This document shows, piece by piece, positions 1 through 10,000 of a DNA stretch of 35,727 bases. Origin of the DNA: Elusimicrobiota bacterium (GTDB taxonomy: Bacteria; Elusimicrobiota; Elusimicrobia; JACQJN01); assembly GCA_016205045.1 (NCBI GenBank), contig JACQJM010000102.1, forward strand, positions 1 to 35,727, given 5' to 3'. The translations under genes were made by a program, and so were the position numbers. The number at the start of each line of letters is the position of its first letter. Positions within the stretch are counted from its first letter, which is position 1. A model generated the notes under the pieces. The model searched no databases. It was not told the origin of the DNA and was given only the letters and a program-made list of their open reading frames with translations.

Positions 1-279
1 CTTTTAAAAGAAAATAAAATGCCCCTGGCATGATATGCCTTTCTTCTCTACTATTCTCCCAAGAACGTGGGAGAAAAAGGAGCCGTACATTTCGAAATTC
101 AATCCATCAAGGTGGCCGTGGACTCGGATCGGGCTCGCGAAACCCTGCATCGCGCTGCGGCTCTGCTGAGAGGACCCCTGCCCAGCATCGACAGTGAGTG
201 CGAATACTGCAGCTGGCGAACCAAATTTAACCCCGGGGAGAAACCCTCAAAAACTGAGCGCCAACCCAATTTGCTTTAA
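1..279 (+). pseudogene. C-terminal remnant of a PD-(D/E)XK-family nuclease with in-frame TGA
   Basis: The frame is open from the window edge except for one TGA at 31-33 and ends at TAA 277-279. Translation on both sides of the TGA reads like one continuous domain: LLKENKMPLA, stop, then YAFLLYYSPKNV, followed later by the tail CEYCSW. From memory this resembles the C-terminal end of a PD-(D/E)XK (RecB/Cas4-like) nuclease family common in candidate-phylum genomes, in which Tyr-rich YYxP and a terminal CxxCxW occur and a Gly often sits where the TGA lies (GGA to TGA is one substitution). A GTG at 67 could start a 70-residue fragment, but it would cut into the conserved region. The 5' part lies outside the window. 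Most likely a decayed gene or a sequence error. Family assignment is moderate. Confidence 0.5.
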
Positions 280-283
280 CGCT

Positions 284-298
284 TTCCCGATACGGGAA
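284..298. repeat. 6-bp perfect inverted repeat before sigma gene
   Basis: TTCCCG-ATA-CGGGAA lies 2 bp upstream of the TTG start of the sigma factor gene. There is no T-run, so it is not a terminator. It could be an operator or a hairpin affecting initiation, but it may be chance. Confidence 0.25.
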
Positions 299-300
299 CC

Positions 301-852
301 TTGGCGGGATATTCGGTGTCTAACCTAAGCGAAAAAGAGTTCATTGAAAAATATGTCGTCATGGTGTATAACTTGGCCTTGCGCTTATTGGGCAACCCCG
401 CAGACGCGGAGGACCTGGCTCAAGATTCTTTGATTCGCGCGTTAAAGGCTCTTCCTAAATTTCGCGGAGACTCCGCGGGGTTCACCTGGCTCTATCGCAT
501 CACCGTGAATACCTGGAAGAACCGCGTTCGATATGAGAAAAGGCGCGGACTGTGGAAAATCATTCCTCTGGAGTTTTTCAGCGGAAATCATGATCACGCG
601 GAATCCTCACTTCCTTCAGAAGAAACTCCCCTGGACTCGGGCCTGGAGTCGCAAGAAAAAACGGCTACGGTCCAAAAGGCCCTTTTAGAGCTGGACGAGG
701 AAAGCCGCGCCGTGGTTGTCCTCCGGGACTTGCAAAACAAATCCTATGGAGAAATTGCCGAGATCCTGCAGATTCCAGAAGGAACCGTAAAATCCAGGCT
801 CTCGCGCGCAAGGGAAAGTCTCAAGGAATCGTTGAAAAAAAGTTACTTTTAA
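301..852 (+). CDS. RNA polymerase sigma factor, ECF (RpoE-like) subfamily
   Basis: 183 residues, the usual size for an ECF sigma factor. Region 2 spans about residues 12-80, with the hallmark DAEDLAQDSLIRALKAL and the promoter-melting stretch FTWLYRITVNTW. Region 4 spans about 120-175, with a helix-turn-helix reading SYGEIAEILQIPEGTVKSR. Between them is an acidic, serine-rich linker. The protein would direct RNA polymerase to a small set of promoters, probably in response to an envelope signal, because the next gene, 3 bp downstream, is its zinc-finger membrane anti-sigma. The start is uncertain: TTG 301 gives the longest product, while GTG 316 has a better-placed GGCGGGA upstream. ATG 361 would remove part of region 2. 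The targets are not shown by the sequence; the secreted-protein operon starting near 2104 is the obvious candidate. Confidence 0.9.
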   Translation: MAGYSVSNLSEKEFIEKYVVMVYNLALRLLGNPADAEDLAQDSLIRALKALPKFRGDSAGFTWLYRITVNTWKNRVRYEKRRGLWKIIPLEFFSGNHDHAESSLPSEETPLDSGLESQEKTATVQKALLELDEESRAVVVLRDLQNKSYGEIAEILQIPEGTVKSRLSRARESLKESLKKSYF

Positions 853-855
853 AAT

Positions 856-1941
856 ATGGATCACGTCAAAGAACTCCTCTCTCCCTACCTAGATAAGGAG
901 CTCTCCAACGAGGATGGGGGCATCGTGGAAACGCACCTTTCCCACTGTCAGGAATGTACCGCGGCGCTCCGGGAGCTCCGCGCCACCATCCAACAGGTGC
1001 GCGAAATTCCTGCCGCCCCCTTACCCCAAGGATTCATGAAACGCTTAGAAAAGAAATTTGAAGCCGGCTTTTCCAAACCCTCTTTTTCTCCGTGGACATT
1101 CCCCGGGCCGTGGAAAGTGGCGGCCTTAGCCCTGACAGCCGTGGGGGTCACATTCCTGGTATTCAAAGAAAAACCCCGATACCAAAATTTGGAAACTTTT
1201 TCTTCTCCCCAATCTGAGGAACGCCAGGAACCCGTCCCAGAAGATATTTCTTCTTCCGCCCTCAACCGACAAGAGGGAATCGCTCCTCGAGCCTCGGAAA
1301 AATCTGTCCGTGCCAAGTCCCTGCCGGTCAAAAAGAGTTCCGCGACCAAACACCCCTCCTCTGCCTCGGAAAGAAAAAAAGCGGTGGCTTCGGGACAAAA
1401 GCGTCGGGCGCCTCGACTCGCTGACCAGATTAAATTTGCGGAGAGAGGAGATGCTCCCCCCGAACCTGAGGTCCCCGTTCGAAACTTAAGAAACCCCAAA
1501 CCCTATGAGGTCAAAAATTTTAATGCCTCTTCCCCCGAAGAAGCTGGGGCCATATTGGAAGCAGACACCATTGTTTCCATCGCGGGCGTTCCTCAGAAAG
1601 GAGCTTTGTCTTATAGAACCCCCAGCAGGGCTTCGGAGGATGCCTCCGCCATACAGGTGCAAGAAGAACTCGCTCCCAGTCAAAGGGCCCTGGATTTAGT
1701 TAAAAATTACAGGACCTCCAGCCGAGAGACCCTCCTTCAAAAAATTCAGGCCAAAGGAGGCCGAGAAGAATGGTCCATTCAAGTTCTGCGAGAAAATGTG
1801 TACCAGGTGAAATGTCAGATATTTTTCAGCACCTCTCCTTCCGCCGATAGAAACCCTGTCATCACCTACCTCTTCCGGGTGGACCTGAATCAAAAAACCG
1901 TTAAGGACCTCAACGCCTCCGCCCGAGAGCTTCTGGAATAG
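856..1941 (+). CDS. Anti-sigma factor, zf-HC2 zinc-finger type, single-pass membrane
   Basis: 361 residues. The N-terminal 40 residues form a putative zinc-finger anti-sigma domain with H27-xxx-C31-xx-C34 (THLSHCQEC). This fold binds and sequesters ECF sigma factors in the cytoplasm. One hydrophobic segment (about residues 87-103) crosses the inner membrane. The remaining ~255 residues are predicted periplasmic: first a Lys/Ser/Pro-rich stretch, then a folded-looking C-terminal part from about residue 270. The gene starts 3 bp after the sigma stop, so the two are co-transcribed and probably translationally coupled. In characterised systems proteolysis or ligand sensing outside the membrane releases the sigma factor. 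The C-terminal region is not recognisable to me, so the signal is unknown. Confidence 0.85.
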   Translation: MDHVKELLSPYLDKELSNEDGGIVETHLSHCQECTAALRELRATIQQVREIPAAPLPQGFMKRLEKKFEAGFSKPSFSPWTFPGPWKVAALALTAVGVTFLVFKEKPRYQNLETFSSPQSEERQEPVPEDISSSALNRQEGIAPRASEKSVRAKSLPVKKSSATKHPSSASERKKAVASGQKRRAPRLADQIKFAERGDAPPEPEVPVRNLRNPKPYEVKNFNASSPEEAGAILEADTIVSIAGVPQKGALSYRTPSRASEDASAIQVQEELAPSQRALDLVKNYRTSSRETLLQKIQAKGGREEWSIQVLRENVYQVKCQIFFSTSPSADRNPVITYLFRVDLNQKTVKDLNASARELLE

Positions 1942-2029
1942 ATTTCTCCCCATTCCCTGCAATTATCCTTCAGCCCTAAAACTGCAATATAACGTACTTT
2001 TTATCTTTCTCCCCGACAATTTTCAGATG

Positions 2030-2072
2030 CTTTTTTTACCGTTTCTTTACTTATTATTCAGGAAATATTCAG
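2030..2072 (+). promoter_or_regulatory. Conserved upstream element, copy 1
   Basis: A T-tract followed by ACCGTTTCTTTAC and ending GGAAATATTCAG. It aligns without gaps over 35 bp with 13200-13234, upstream of the other large secreted-protein gene, with about 26 of 35 identities by eye plus a shared T-run just before. The copies end 31 and 51 bp before the preferred ATG codons. A shared promoter or regulator site is inferred. No standard -35/-10 pair is evident, which would fit an alternative sigma factor such as the ECF factor at 301. Confidence 0.4.
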
Positions 2073-2103
2073 AGTGGTCCATTATCCTATTTGGCATACT
2101 CCC

Positions 2104-3123
2104 ATGAATCTGACAACCACGCTCAACCTATTGACTAGAAAGGCCTTTCTATTTTCATGTTTCGCTCTCATTATCCTCATCGCACATTGTTCATTGAGCC
2201 AAGCCCTGACCATCAAGTCACAGATTGAGGACGGGGCCTGGAAGGAAATCCCTGCCGTCTACCCCACCAAGGGACAAAAGGTTCGTCTACGGGTTAGAGC
2301 ACCTCTGGGGACCACAATCCGCTGGTTTAGAATCATTCCTGATATCGCAAAGTTTTATCACAACGCGCAATGGCCCTGGAACCCCGGAGCGTATCAATGG
2401 CTAGGCTATGAAAAGATTCAATATCACAAATGTGAAATGATCTCTTTTCGAAATTACCCCGAAATCGATCCCTTGGCAATGGATTCCCAGAGCCTTAACT
2501 GTGCCACTGAAATCCCTGAATCGCCGTACTATCACGCGGATGTGGGGAGTTTCTGGTATCAAGTGGAGATTGACCAGATGGGCAAAATAGATAAATCTCC
2601 CGGCTTGGAGGGTTCGGATGAAAAGGGAATGTCTCCCAAGGTTTTTAGGATTTCGATCCGCGATGGGGAAGAGTATCTGGGATATCTGACATCATTTTTC
2701 AACGTGCCCGCGGTTTTCGGTTCCACCCTGTGTCAAAGCCAGCACCACATTGGGGTGGATTGTGCCGATGCCATCATGGCGGCCTACTATTTATGGAAGG
2801 GGGAAGAAACCGATCGAGACGATAATGTGCAGTCTGTGGTGGCCCGATTTCCAACCCTGGTCCGATTCAATATAAATCAAGGCGTCCCAGACAGGAAGAT
2901 TCTTTGGACCAAAACGGTCAGGCCGGGTGACTTCATTGCCGTTAAATATCTGGGCAGCCGGAGCTACCAACATATCGGCGCACTGTACAAAGATGAAAAC
3001 GGAGATGGAGTTTTGGACTCAGGCGACGTGGTGTTGCATGCGGGACCAGAGCCCCTGCACTTCTCCCCGCTTTCAGAGGGTGCCTTTGATGGAAGCGTAG
3101 TCATTTTACGCCCGGAGGAATAG
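2104..3123 (+). CDS. Secreted NlpC/P60-like putative cysteine peptidase/amidase with EF-hand-like loop
   Basis: From ATG 2104 the product has 339 residues and a clear signal peptide: a basic start (LTRK), a hydrophobic core around FSCFALIILIA and a likely cut after SQA. A GTG at 2074 adds ten residues and has AGGA upstream, so the true start is open. Residues about 35-200 are not recognised. The C-terminal third looks like a papain-fold NlpC/P60 domain: GVDCADAIMAAYYLW with candidate nucleophile C220, then PGDFIAVKY, and SYQHIGALY with H290. A calcium-loop motif, DENGDGVLDSGD, occupies about 297-308. First gene of a three-gene operon; the next starts 12 bp later. The third gene also begins with a DCxNF amidase-like domain, so cell-wall or peptide-bond cleavage outside the cell is plausible. 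Substrate unknown. Confidence 0.6.
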   Translation: MNLTTTLNLLTRKAFLFSCFALIILIAHCSLSQALTIKSQIEDGAWKEIPAVYPTKGQKVRLRVRAPLGTTIRWFRIIPDIAKFYHNAQWPWNPGAYQWLGYEKIQYHKCEMISFRNYPEIDPLAMDSQSLNCATEIPESPYYHADVGSFWYQVEIDQMGKIDKSPGLEGSDEKGMSPKVFRISIRDGEEYLGYLTSFFNVPAVFGSTLCQSQHHIGVDCADAIMAAYYLWKGEETDRDDNVQSVVARFPTLVRFNINQGVPDRKILWTKTVRPGDFIAVKYLGSRSYQHIGALYKDENGDGVLDSGDVVLHAGPEPLHFSPLSEGAFDGSVVILRPEE

Positions 3124-3135
3124 GAGGAACTGTTT

Positions 3136-4071
3136 ATGTATATAAGACCCATTCGAATTAAACTTGTTATTTTCATTCTCCTTGCCATGTCTCTGCCAAG
3201 CACAAACGCGAAGGACAGCGATCCCCGCACAAGCAAGGTATTGGCCCGAGAGGCAGCGGCTTTTGCTGCGGTTACCGATTCAACTCCTGAGAAACCAACA
3301 GTTCCTCTTAGTCATGAGGAGCGGAACAGAAAATTCAAGGAGACATGGGAGCGCACTCCATCCGGGGGCCGGGGGCAGTTAGCTATTTGGAGGTGTCAGG
3401 ACATAGACAGCACCTTGGCGACTTTCCTGGCGGATAAATTAGTAACCGAGCCATCGGAGCGAGATAGAAGCGCCCTGGCTCAGGTGCTCGCCAAATGCGG
3501 TCCCTCTGAAATTGCAGTAAAGGCGCTAATGAAAAGCTCTGCTTTCGAAACATCAGATTCCGTTAGACGCCTGGCCGCCCTAGCCTTGCAGATACGTCGC
3601 GAGGAGAAGCTGGCAGCTTCCATTTATATAGATCTTATGAAAAGGAGATACGGGAAGGGGTTCATGCACATGGGGAGTGAGTTTCATAGTTTTAGGACCC
3701 CAGAGGGCATAAGGTTTGCGGCGGAGGAATTAAAAAAGGCTTCTCAAGACGCAACCCTCTCCGTAGACACAAGAATTCCCTTCATACTCCTGGCAGGGTA
3801 TCTTGACCCTGTCCAATTTAATGATGAATCCGTGAAGTTTTTAACCGAATCCATCGGGATGTCCGAAAGAGGAGATAAGGATGTAGAGAAAGCACTCCAA
3901 ACATGGTCACAGGATCTTGTGAATATGGCTAGACGACACTCCCATTCCCCTGATTTAATAAAGAGAGTACGTCAGATTGCCCAAAGAGCCGCAGCATCTT
4001 CCATCCCGGCCCTGGCTCAAGAGGGACACAAGAGCATCCAGGATTTGGATAAAATAGAAAATGAAAAGTAG
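3136..4071 (+). CDS. Secreted hypothetical protein, helical-repeat (HEAT-like) character
   Basis: 311 residues with a signal peptide (IKLVIFILLAMSLPSTNA). A strong Shine-Dalgarno AGGAGGA lies before ATG 3136. The mature protein is almost entirely helical in composition, with Ala/Leu-rich amphipathic stretches such as DRSALAQVLAKCGPSEIAVKALM and SVRRLAALALQIRREEKLAASI. These suggest HEAT-like helical hairpins in residues about 95-160 and further helices to the end. No enzyme motif is visible. It lies between the NlpC-like gene (12 bp upstream) and the giant protein gene, which it overlaps by 11 bp, so the three are probably made together. A scaffold, chaperone or inhibitor role for its secreted neighbours is only inference. 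No family name can be given with confidence. Confidence 0.6.
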   Translation: MYIRPIRIKLVIFILLAMSLPSTNAKDSDPRTSKVLAREAAAFAAVTDSTPEKPTVPLSHEERNRKFKETWERTPSGGRGQLAIWRCQDIDSTLATFLADKLVTEPSERDRSALAQVLAKCGPSEIAVKALMKSSAFETSDSVRRLAALALQIRREEKLAASIYIDLMKRRYGKGFMHMGSEFHSFRTPEGIRFAAEELKKASQDATLSVDTRIPFILLAGYLDPVQFNDESVKFLTESIGMSERGDKDVEKALQTWSQDLVNMARRHSHSPDLIKRVRQIAQRAAASSIPALAQEGHKSIQDLDKIENEK

Positions 4072-7000
4072 GCCCGTCATCGCAGCGACATTCGGCATCG
4101 CCCTTTTATATGGGGCGACACCTCTATTTTCACAAGGATACGATCCCGGACCAGCTGTATCCTACGCGGATAGATGGTGTGGCAATGATACTGGCTGTGG
4201 GCAGTATCCTTATCACAACACATCCAGTGTCTATGATCCGACATATGGGACCACCTTTCATGACCCTACCTACTACAATACCTATGGCCTGGATCCGGGC
4301 GATGGCGTAGGAGATGACTGCGCCAACTTTGTTTCCCAGGCTTTAATCGCCGGAGGACTTGACGCAGAGATTAAGAGCTTCCTCTCTACCTGGTCGTCTT
4401 CTGATAGAGTCAATTATGCCGGGAGACAATTCACACCAGCCAACCCTGACACAGGGCCCTTGAATCCTCCCATGCCCGGGATCGGATCAGGCGGGGTTTT
4501 TGGAACAGTGGCCAATGCGACTTTAATTAAGTTGAAGGATTTTCTCAATAATAGTTTTCATGCAGAGTACACCAAGGGAAAAATCCCCGACAACCTAGGG
4601 ATGGGGGATGTGGTCCTTGTAGCCTGCGATGCGTGTTCTGGGGTAGGCCCACTCCATCATTCCATGCTTGTAACAGAAGGGCTGGGTGTCAATGCAAAAG
4701 TGAGTTACCACTCGCGGGATACCTTTCACCAACCCCTAGGGGAATTTTTCAGTGACTACCCAGAATCATTGGCATTCTCACATTTCTTTCACTTGACCCG
4801 AACAGTGCCGTTTGTAAAATCCAGGATGATCCTGCAGGGCACCAATACCATATACCAATCCCAGTGGGGGGAAGCCGTGGGTGGGAGGAGGGACTTCAAT
4901 CTCCTGGCCAACGCCTCCGCCGTCTCCAACCAAGACCTTTCCATCACATTGGATTTCAACGAGTCCATGAAATGGGTGGGTGTGAGCGCCACCGGTCCCG
5001 GCGGAGGAGCCGCGGTTCATGTCGCTGGGAACTTCACGGATGTTACCCAAACCCGGTGGCAGGGAATTCTGACCGCAGCCCAGGTCACTCAGAACAATCT
5101 TATTGGGACCGTCACGCTTTCCATAGAGGGTTTCAACTTCGCCTCCTCCAGCTACAGACTGGACAGCTTTCCAGGAACCATCGCAGCTTGGAATGGCTCA
5201 GGGTTTTCCGGTTACGAGGACGAGTTTGGAAACGACACGGGAGGCGGTAAGGATATCCTCACAATCAATATAAACAGTTGTGGGACACCAAACTCCTTGC
5301 AGGAGGGTGGCTCGAATATGGCTGTTTTGGATAGCGCTGAAGGATCCTGCTCTCTCCCACCGCTGAGCGTTGACGTTTCTCCGCAAAGCCAGACAGGCAG
5401 CGATAACACATCTGTGTCCTACAGCTTAACCATCACAAACAACGACACGAATTCCGCTAATTTTGCTTTGCAAAGCGAGGCTCCCCCGGGCTGGGCCACC
5501 TCCTTTAATCCCGCTATGATAAGCCTTGCTCCAGGAGGAAGCGCTGGCTCCCAGCTGACTGTGTCAGTACCCTTGGGAGAATCTCCTCAGCCATATGACG
5601 TTATTATACATGCCATGGAGACCACGGATTCAGTAACATATACGGTCAACGCTCAATCGTTTCCCACGCTTAGATTTGATCCAGCCACCCAAAACGGCAC
5701 CAGTCCGGGAACGGTCAACTACACTGTTTATATAAAGAATAACAACGCCACATTTGGCACATTCAGCCTGATCGCCACGTCGCCCTCTCCCAGCTGGACC
5801 GTTTCCATTCCTCCCACCATAAGTCTCGGTGCGGGACAGGAGGGCTCGGTGAACATGTCCGTTTCGGCACCTTCTAGTTTGACGGATGGCTCCTCCTACT
5901 CCATAATGGTCACAGCAACGGAGTCTACAAATCCTTCTAATCGAGGCTCTGCCAACGCGATCTACAACATTGGAGCTCCTGCAGGCTCTTGCCCTTCAAC
6001 CGCAGATCCAATATTGAGTCTTTACCCCACCGGGGCGAGTCCTGATATATATGCCGTTTCTGGACCCACAGCGCAAACCGTTGAGTATACACTCACGGTA
6101 ATTAACAACGACCCATCGGGATGTCGAAACACCACATTCAATTTAAGCGCACAGACCACACCTCAGCCTCCCGCAGGTTGGAGCGTGACATTTGATCCCC
6201 CTAGCCTGACTTTGCAGCCCCAACAAAGCATGAATTCCACTGTGCGGGTCACGGTCCCCGCAAACACGCCCGCCAATACATTCACCATAAATAATTTGGC
6301 CACCGATTCCTTGGATTCCCTCCATCAATCTGCCCCCCTGAGCGCTCACATTATCGTTCAGGATGCCACCACATTCACTATGTTCTCAAATAAAGACGGG
6401 AACTGGGAGGACCCAACCATCTGGGGAGGCAGAGTGCCTTCCATTACAAACCCCGTCCTTGTCACACATCACGTCACGATCAATGGAGAGGCCTCAGCCA
6501 AGTCGGTTTGGGTCGCCAACGATTTTTATCCGACAGGAACACTTTCCTTCAGCCGCAGCAACGCTGGCCACCTGACCATTGGAGAAGGTGATTTTGCGGT
6601 CAATCGAGGTGGCTGGCTGGACATGGGAACGGAGGACCTTCCAATTCCCCAGGGTATTAAAGCGGAAATTCAATTTAACCCGACCATGCAACACAAAATG
6701 CTTGTCGCAGATGGGGGTAAACTGACCCTGTGGGGCGCCTCAAAGACTGGGTGGACCGACGCCACAGAGGATGCATTGATCGGGGCATCTTTTATAAGGG
6801 TAGCCGGTTCCCCGGTGGGGTGGTCGGTGGATGATGAGATCACGATAGATACCGAACGCCGCACAATCGCCTCGATCTCAGGCAGCAATCCCACAACGAT
6901 TGGCCTTTCGGGATCCCTTTCAAGCAACCATTACATCAGAGATAGGATTAGAGTGGCTAACCTGACCCGCAACGTCCGAATTGGGTCGAATCCAAATAAA

Positions 7001-10000
7001 ATATACATTCACAATCATTCCGCAAATCCGGGAGATTTTTCCGTAAATTCTGCGGAGTTGTATAAACTGGGTGTTGATCCCGATCCCGGATCAAGTCAAG
7101 ACGAAATATCCGGGCTTTTTTTCGCAAATCAGGACCCCCCCGTTCTAACCCCCCGTCCTCCTGCCCAAGGAACGGTATCCAATTCCGTTTTGAAAGACGG
7201 ACTATACAAAACCTATGCCGCGTATTTGATAGATACATCCAGCAGCGCATTCTTGAACAACGTCATATTCAATAATGGCGGCGGGATCGCCATGTTCGGT
7301 AGCCAAAGAAACCAGATCCTATCCAATTATATATTCGGTAACATCAATTCAGGAATCACGGAGAGCGGCAGCCCCAACAACACATTTGCTTTCAACATCC
7401 TGTATGCGAACGCCCACGGAATAAGTCTAGGATGGGAGTCTAATACGGTACTATCCAACATCGCAACCAGGAACAGCCTGAATGGACTTGATATCCAGCG
7501 GCCATCCAATACGGTCGTGGACAACTATTCTTTCGGCAACGGAACGGACTTCAGGGGACAGGGGGAAGTCATAGGCGGGGCTTTGGGGTATGACGAGCAA
7601 GGAGGCCCCTATCCCGCCACAACTCAAGAGATTGTCAATGTGTCGGGATATGCGTTTTTACCCCTCATCCTACGGCATGCTCACCTGAACCCAACCACGC
7701 ATAGGGAAACCAACCCCAATTCAGGCATCCTATCCTACAACCAGGACCAAGACATGGGAACCGTTCGGCTTTGGGGCCAATACACAGTCCCGGGTAGCAC
7801 GCTTTCTTTGGATTACTCCGCCCCCCTTTTTATGTCTGCCGCGACGATTCCCATTCTTATGAAAGGCATCGGTCACGCCGCTTCTGTAGTCAGCACAAAT
7901 AATGATATGGCTGTCACCCAGCTCGTATCTATCCGGTACGAATCCGGGCTGTGGCGGGTGGAGGGCTCCAAAACGAGAGTCCTGGGAAATTTCTCGGGAT
8001 CCATCACAAACCAGCCATTCCCTTCCGATTCCCCTCCGCAATTCAATCTCACTTTCGTTCAGGGAGGTTCTCCCCAGGAAGGAGACCTCATCCATTTTGT
8101 TCTAATCGCTGGTTCCAAGGATGAAAACCGCCAGAAGAAACTCCTGGTTGGACCCTCCTCGCCCTCCGTCAATGGGGGGAGGTCCAAACTGACCATAGAT
8201 CCGAACGGGGAATTTAGAATGGTAGGCAGTACTTCTCTCCCCTCTATTATGGACCGAATAGATGGGTCTTCCCCCTACTACACGTTTGTAAATTCCGGAG
8301 CAATCACCCTGTCCTACGCTCAAATCAACAATACAGATGAAAAGGGCCTTCAAATCTCGGGGTCGGGTGTAGTCAGCGTGGACCACGCCACATTTGATTT
8401 CGCCGGCCAGGATGGTAGCGGGGTGTCTAGTTACATCACCGCAAGAGATTTGACCAGCCAGGCCACACTCAAGGCTATCCAATTCAATAACTCCAGGCCC
8501 AACACAACGCTCTATAATATTCAGGTCCTGGGGAACGATTCAGGGTTAGACTGGACTATTCGAGGCTACGGGGGACCCAAGGCGGGACCCCAATTTAGCT
8601 ATCCCCCCAATACAAGCAAAATCAAGTGGGACCCCACGGTGGAAAGCGCCCATAGCGGATTGTGGTCTGACCCTGGAACGTGGCTGGGCGGTCTCGTACC
8701 TGACGGCTTAAGGCCGGTCCAGGTCTCAGCGGGACATGTGGTGACCGTGAACAACACTCAAGCCAGCGCGGGTCCCGTCAATATATACGGAACATTGAGC
8801 TTCAGCCGAACGGTCAGCAGTCAACTGACCCTGACGGGAGGGGACATTGTGGTCCATCCTGGTGGGCACTTGGACATAGGAAAGCAGGATAGCTCCATCC
8901 CCGGCAGTGTAAAAGCAACCCTTGTCCTGGCCTTAGGCAGCTATGCGGGACAGTACGGGCTGAAGGTTCTAAACGGCGGGAGATTTACTGTGCGCGGGGC
9001 GCTCAAATATGCCTCCGGCCGGGTCGTGAGCAATGATGCCCCTGCGGGAACCACATCCATCACCGTGGATTTGGGATGGACTCCCAACCGCACCGCTCGT
9101 CCCTGGGCCGTGGGGGATGAGATCACCATAGGCCCTGCCAGCCAGGACTCCATGTTCCAAGATGAGGTGGAAAGGAGAATCATCACCGCCGTCTCAGGGT
9201 TTAACCCTGTCACCATCACATTCTCCCCAGCTCTCAATTACGCCCACACTCTCAATACCACACTCTGCGCCCAGTTCTGCGACTACGTGTACACAATCCC
9301 CACCCCCGTTGTTGTGACCAACCTGACCCGCAATGTCCTGGTCAGATCCCAAGGCACAAACATATTCACCAACACAGCCTACATAGAAAACCAGAGCCAG
9401 GACCCCAACGGTTTCTGGGTATATGACGGGGAGTTTGCGTACCTGGGCAGGGGGATAAAGATGAACTCTAACCCTGACTTTTATTTGGGCGGAATCACGT
9501 TCCACAACGCAGCCCGTGGCACCATGGCCCACTCCACAATACGGGACGGGTATCATGGGATTTTAAGCTATGACGATCCTGGGGGGCCATCGGAAAACGC
9601 TCTATCCTTTCATAGCAACTTGATCGGCTTTAACTACTATGGGGCGACTCTCATGGGCTCCTCCGGGAATACTCTCCAGGGAAACCATATATTCTCCAAT
9701 ATAAGTTACGGCGTCTCCCTGGAGGACTCCTCAAAAAACACACTCTCCAAGAATGAGATCTACTCCAATGGGAATAGGTTTGACAACTCAAATGGTGTCA
9801 ATCTTCGCCTGCCTTGGTATGACGTGGGCCATGCCAAAATTTCCCGGGAAAACACACTGGTGGAAAACCGGATTTTCTCAAATAGAGGCTCCGGCATTGA
9901 GGTCAATCTCCAAACCCCTGACAGAAATCCCCTCGACAGTAACTCCTTAGTTTCCAACAAAATCTACATGAATGGGGAACAAGGTTTGTTTGTTAATACG

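Noticed and set aside
31..33. TGA recoded as Gly or selenocysteine
   Set aside because: TGA serves as stop for lpxC, lpxD, lpxI and others here, and no SECIS-like hairpin is evident after it.
1960..2000. Sigma70 promoter before the secreted operon (TATAAC near 1988)
   Set aside because: No acceptable -35 at 16-18 bp; the conserved element at 2030-2072 is a better candidate.
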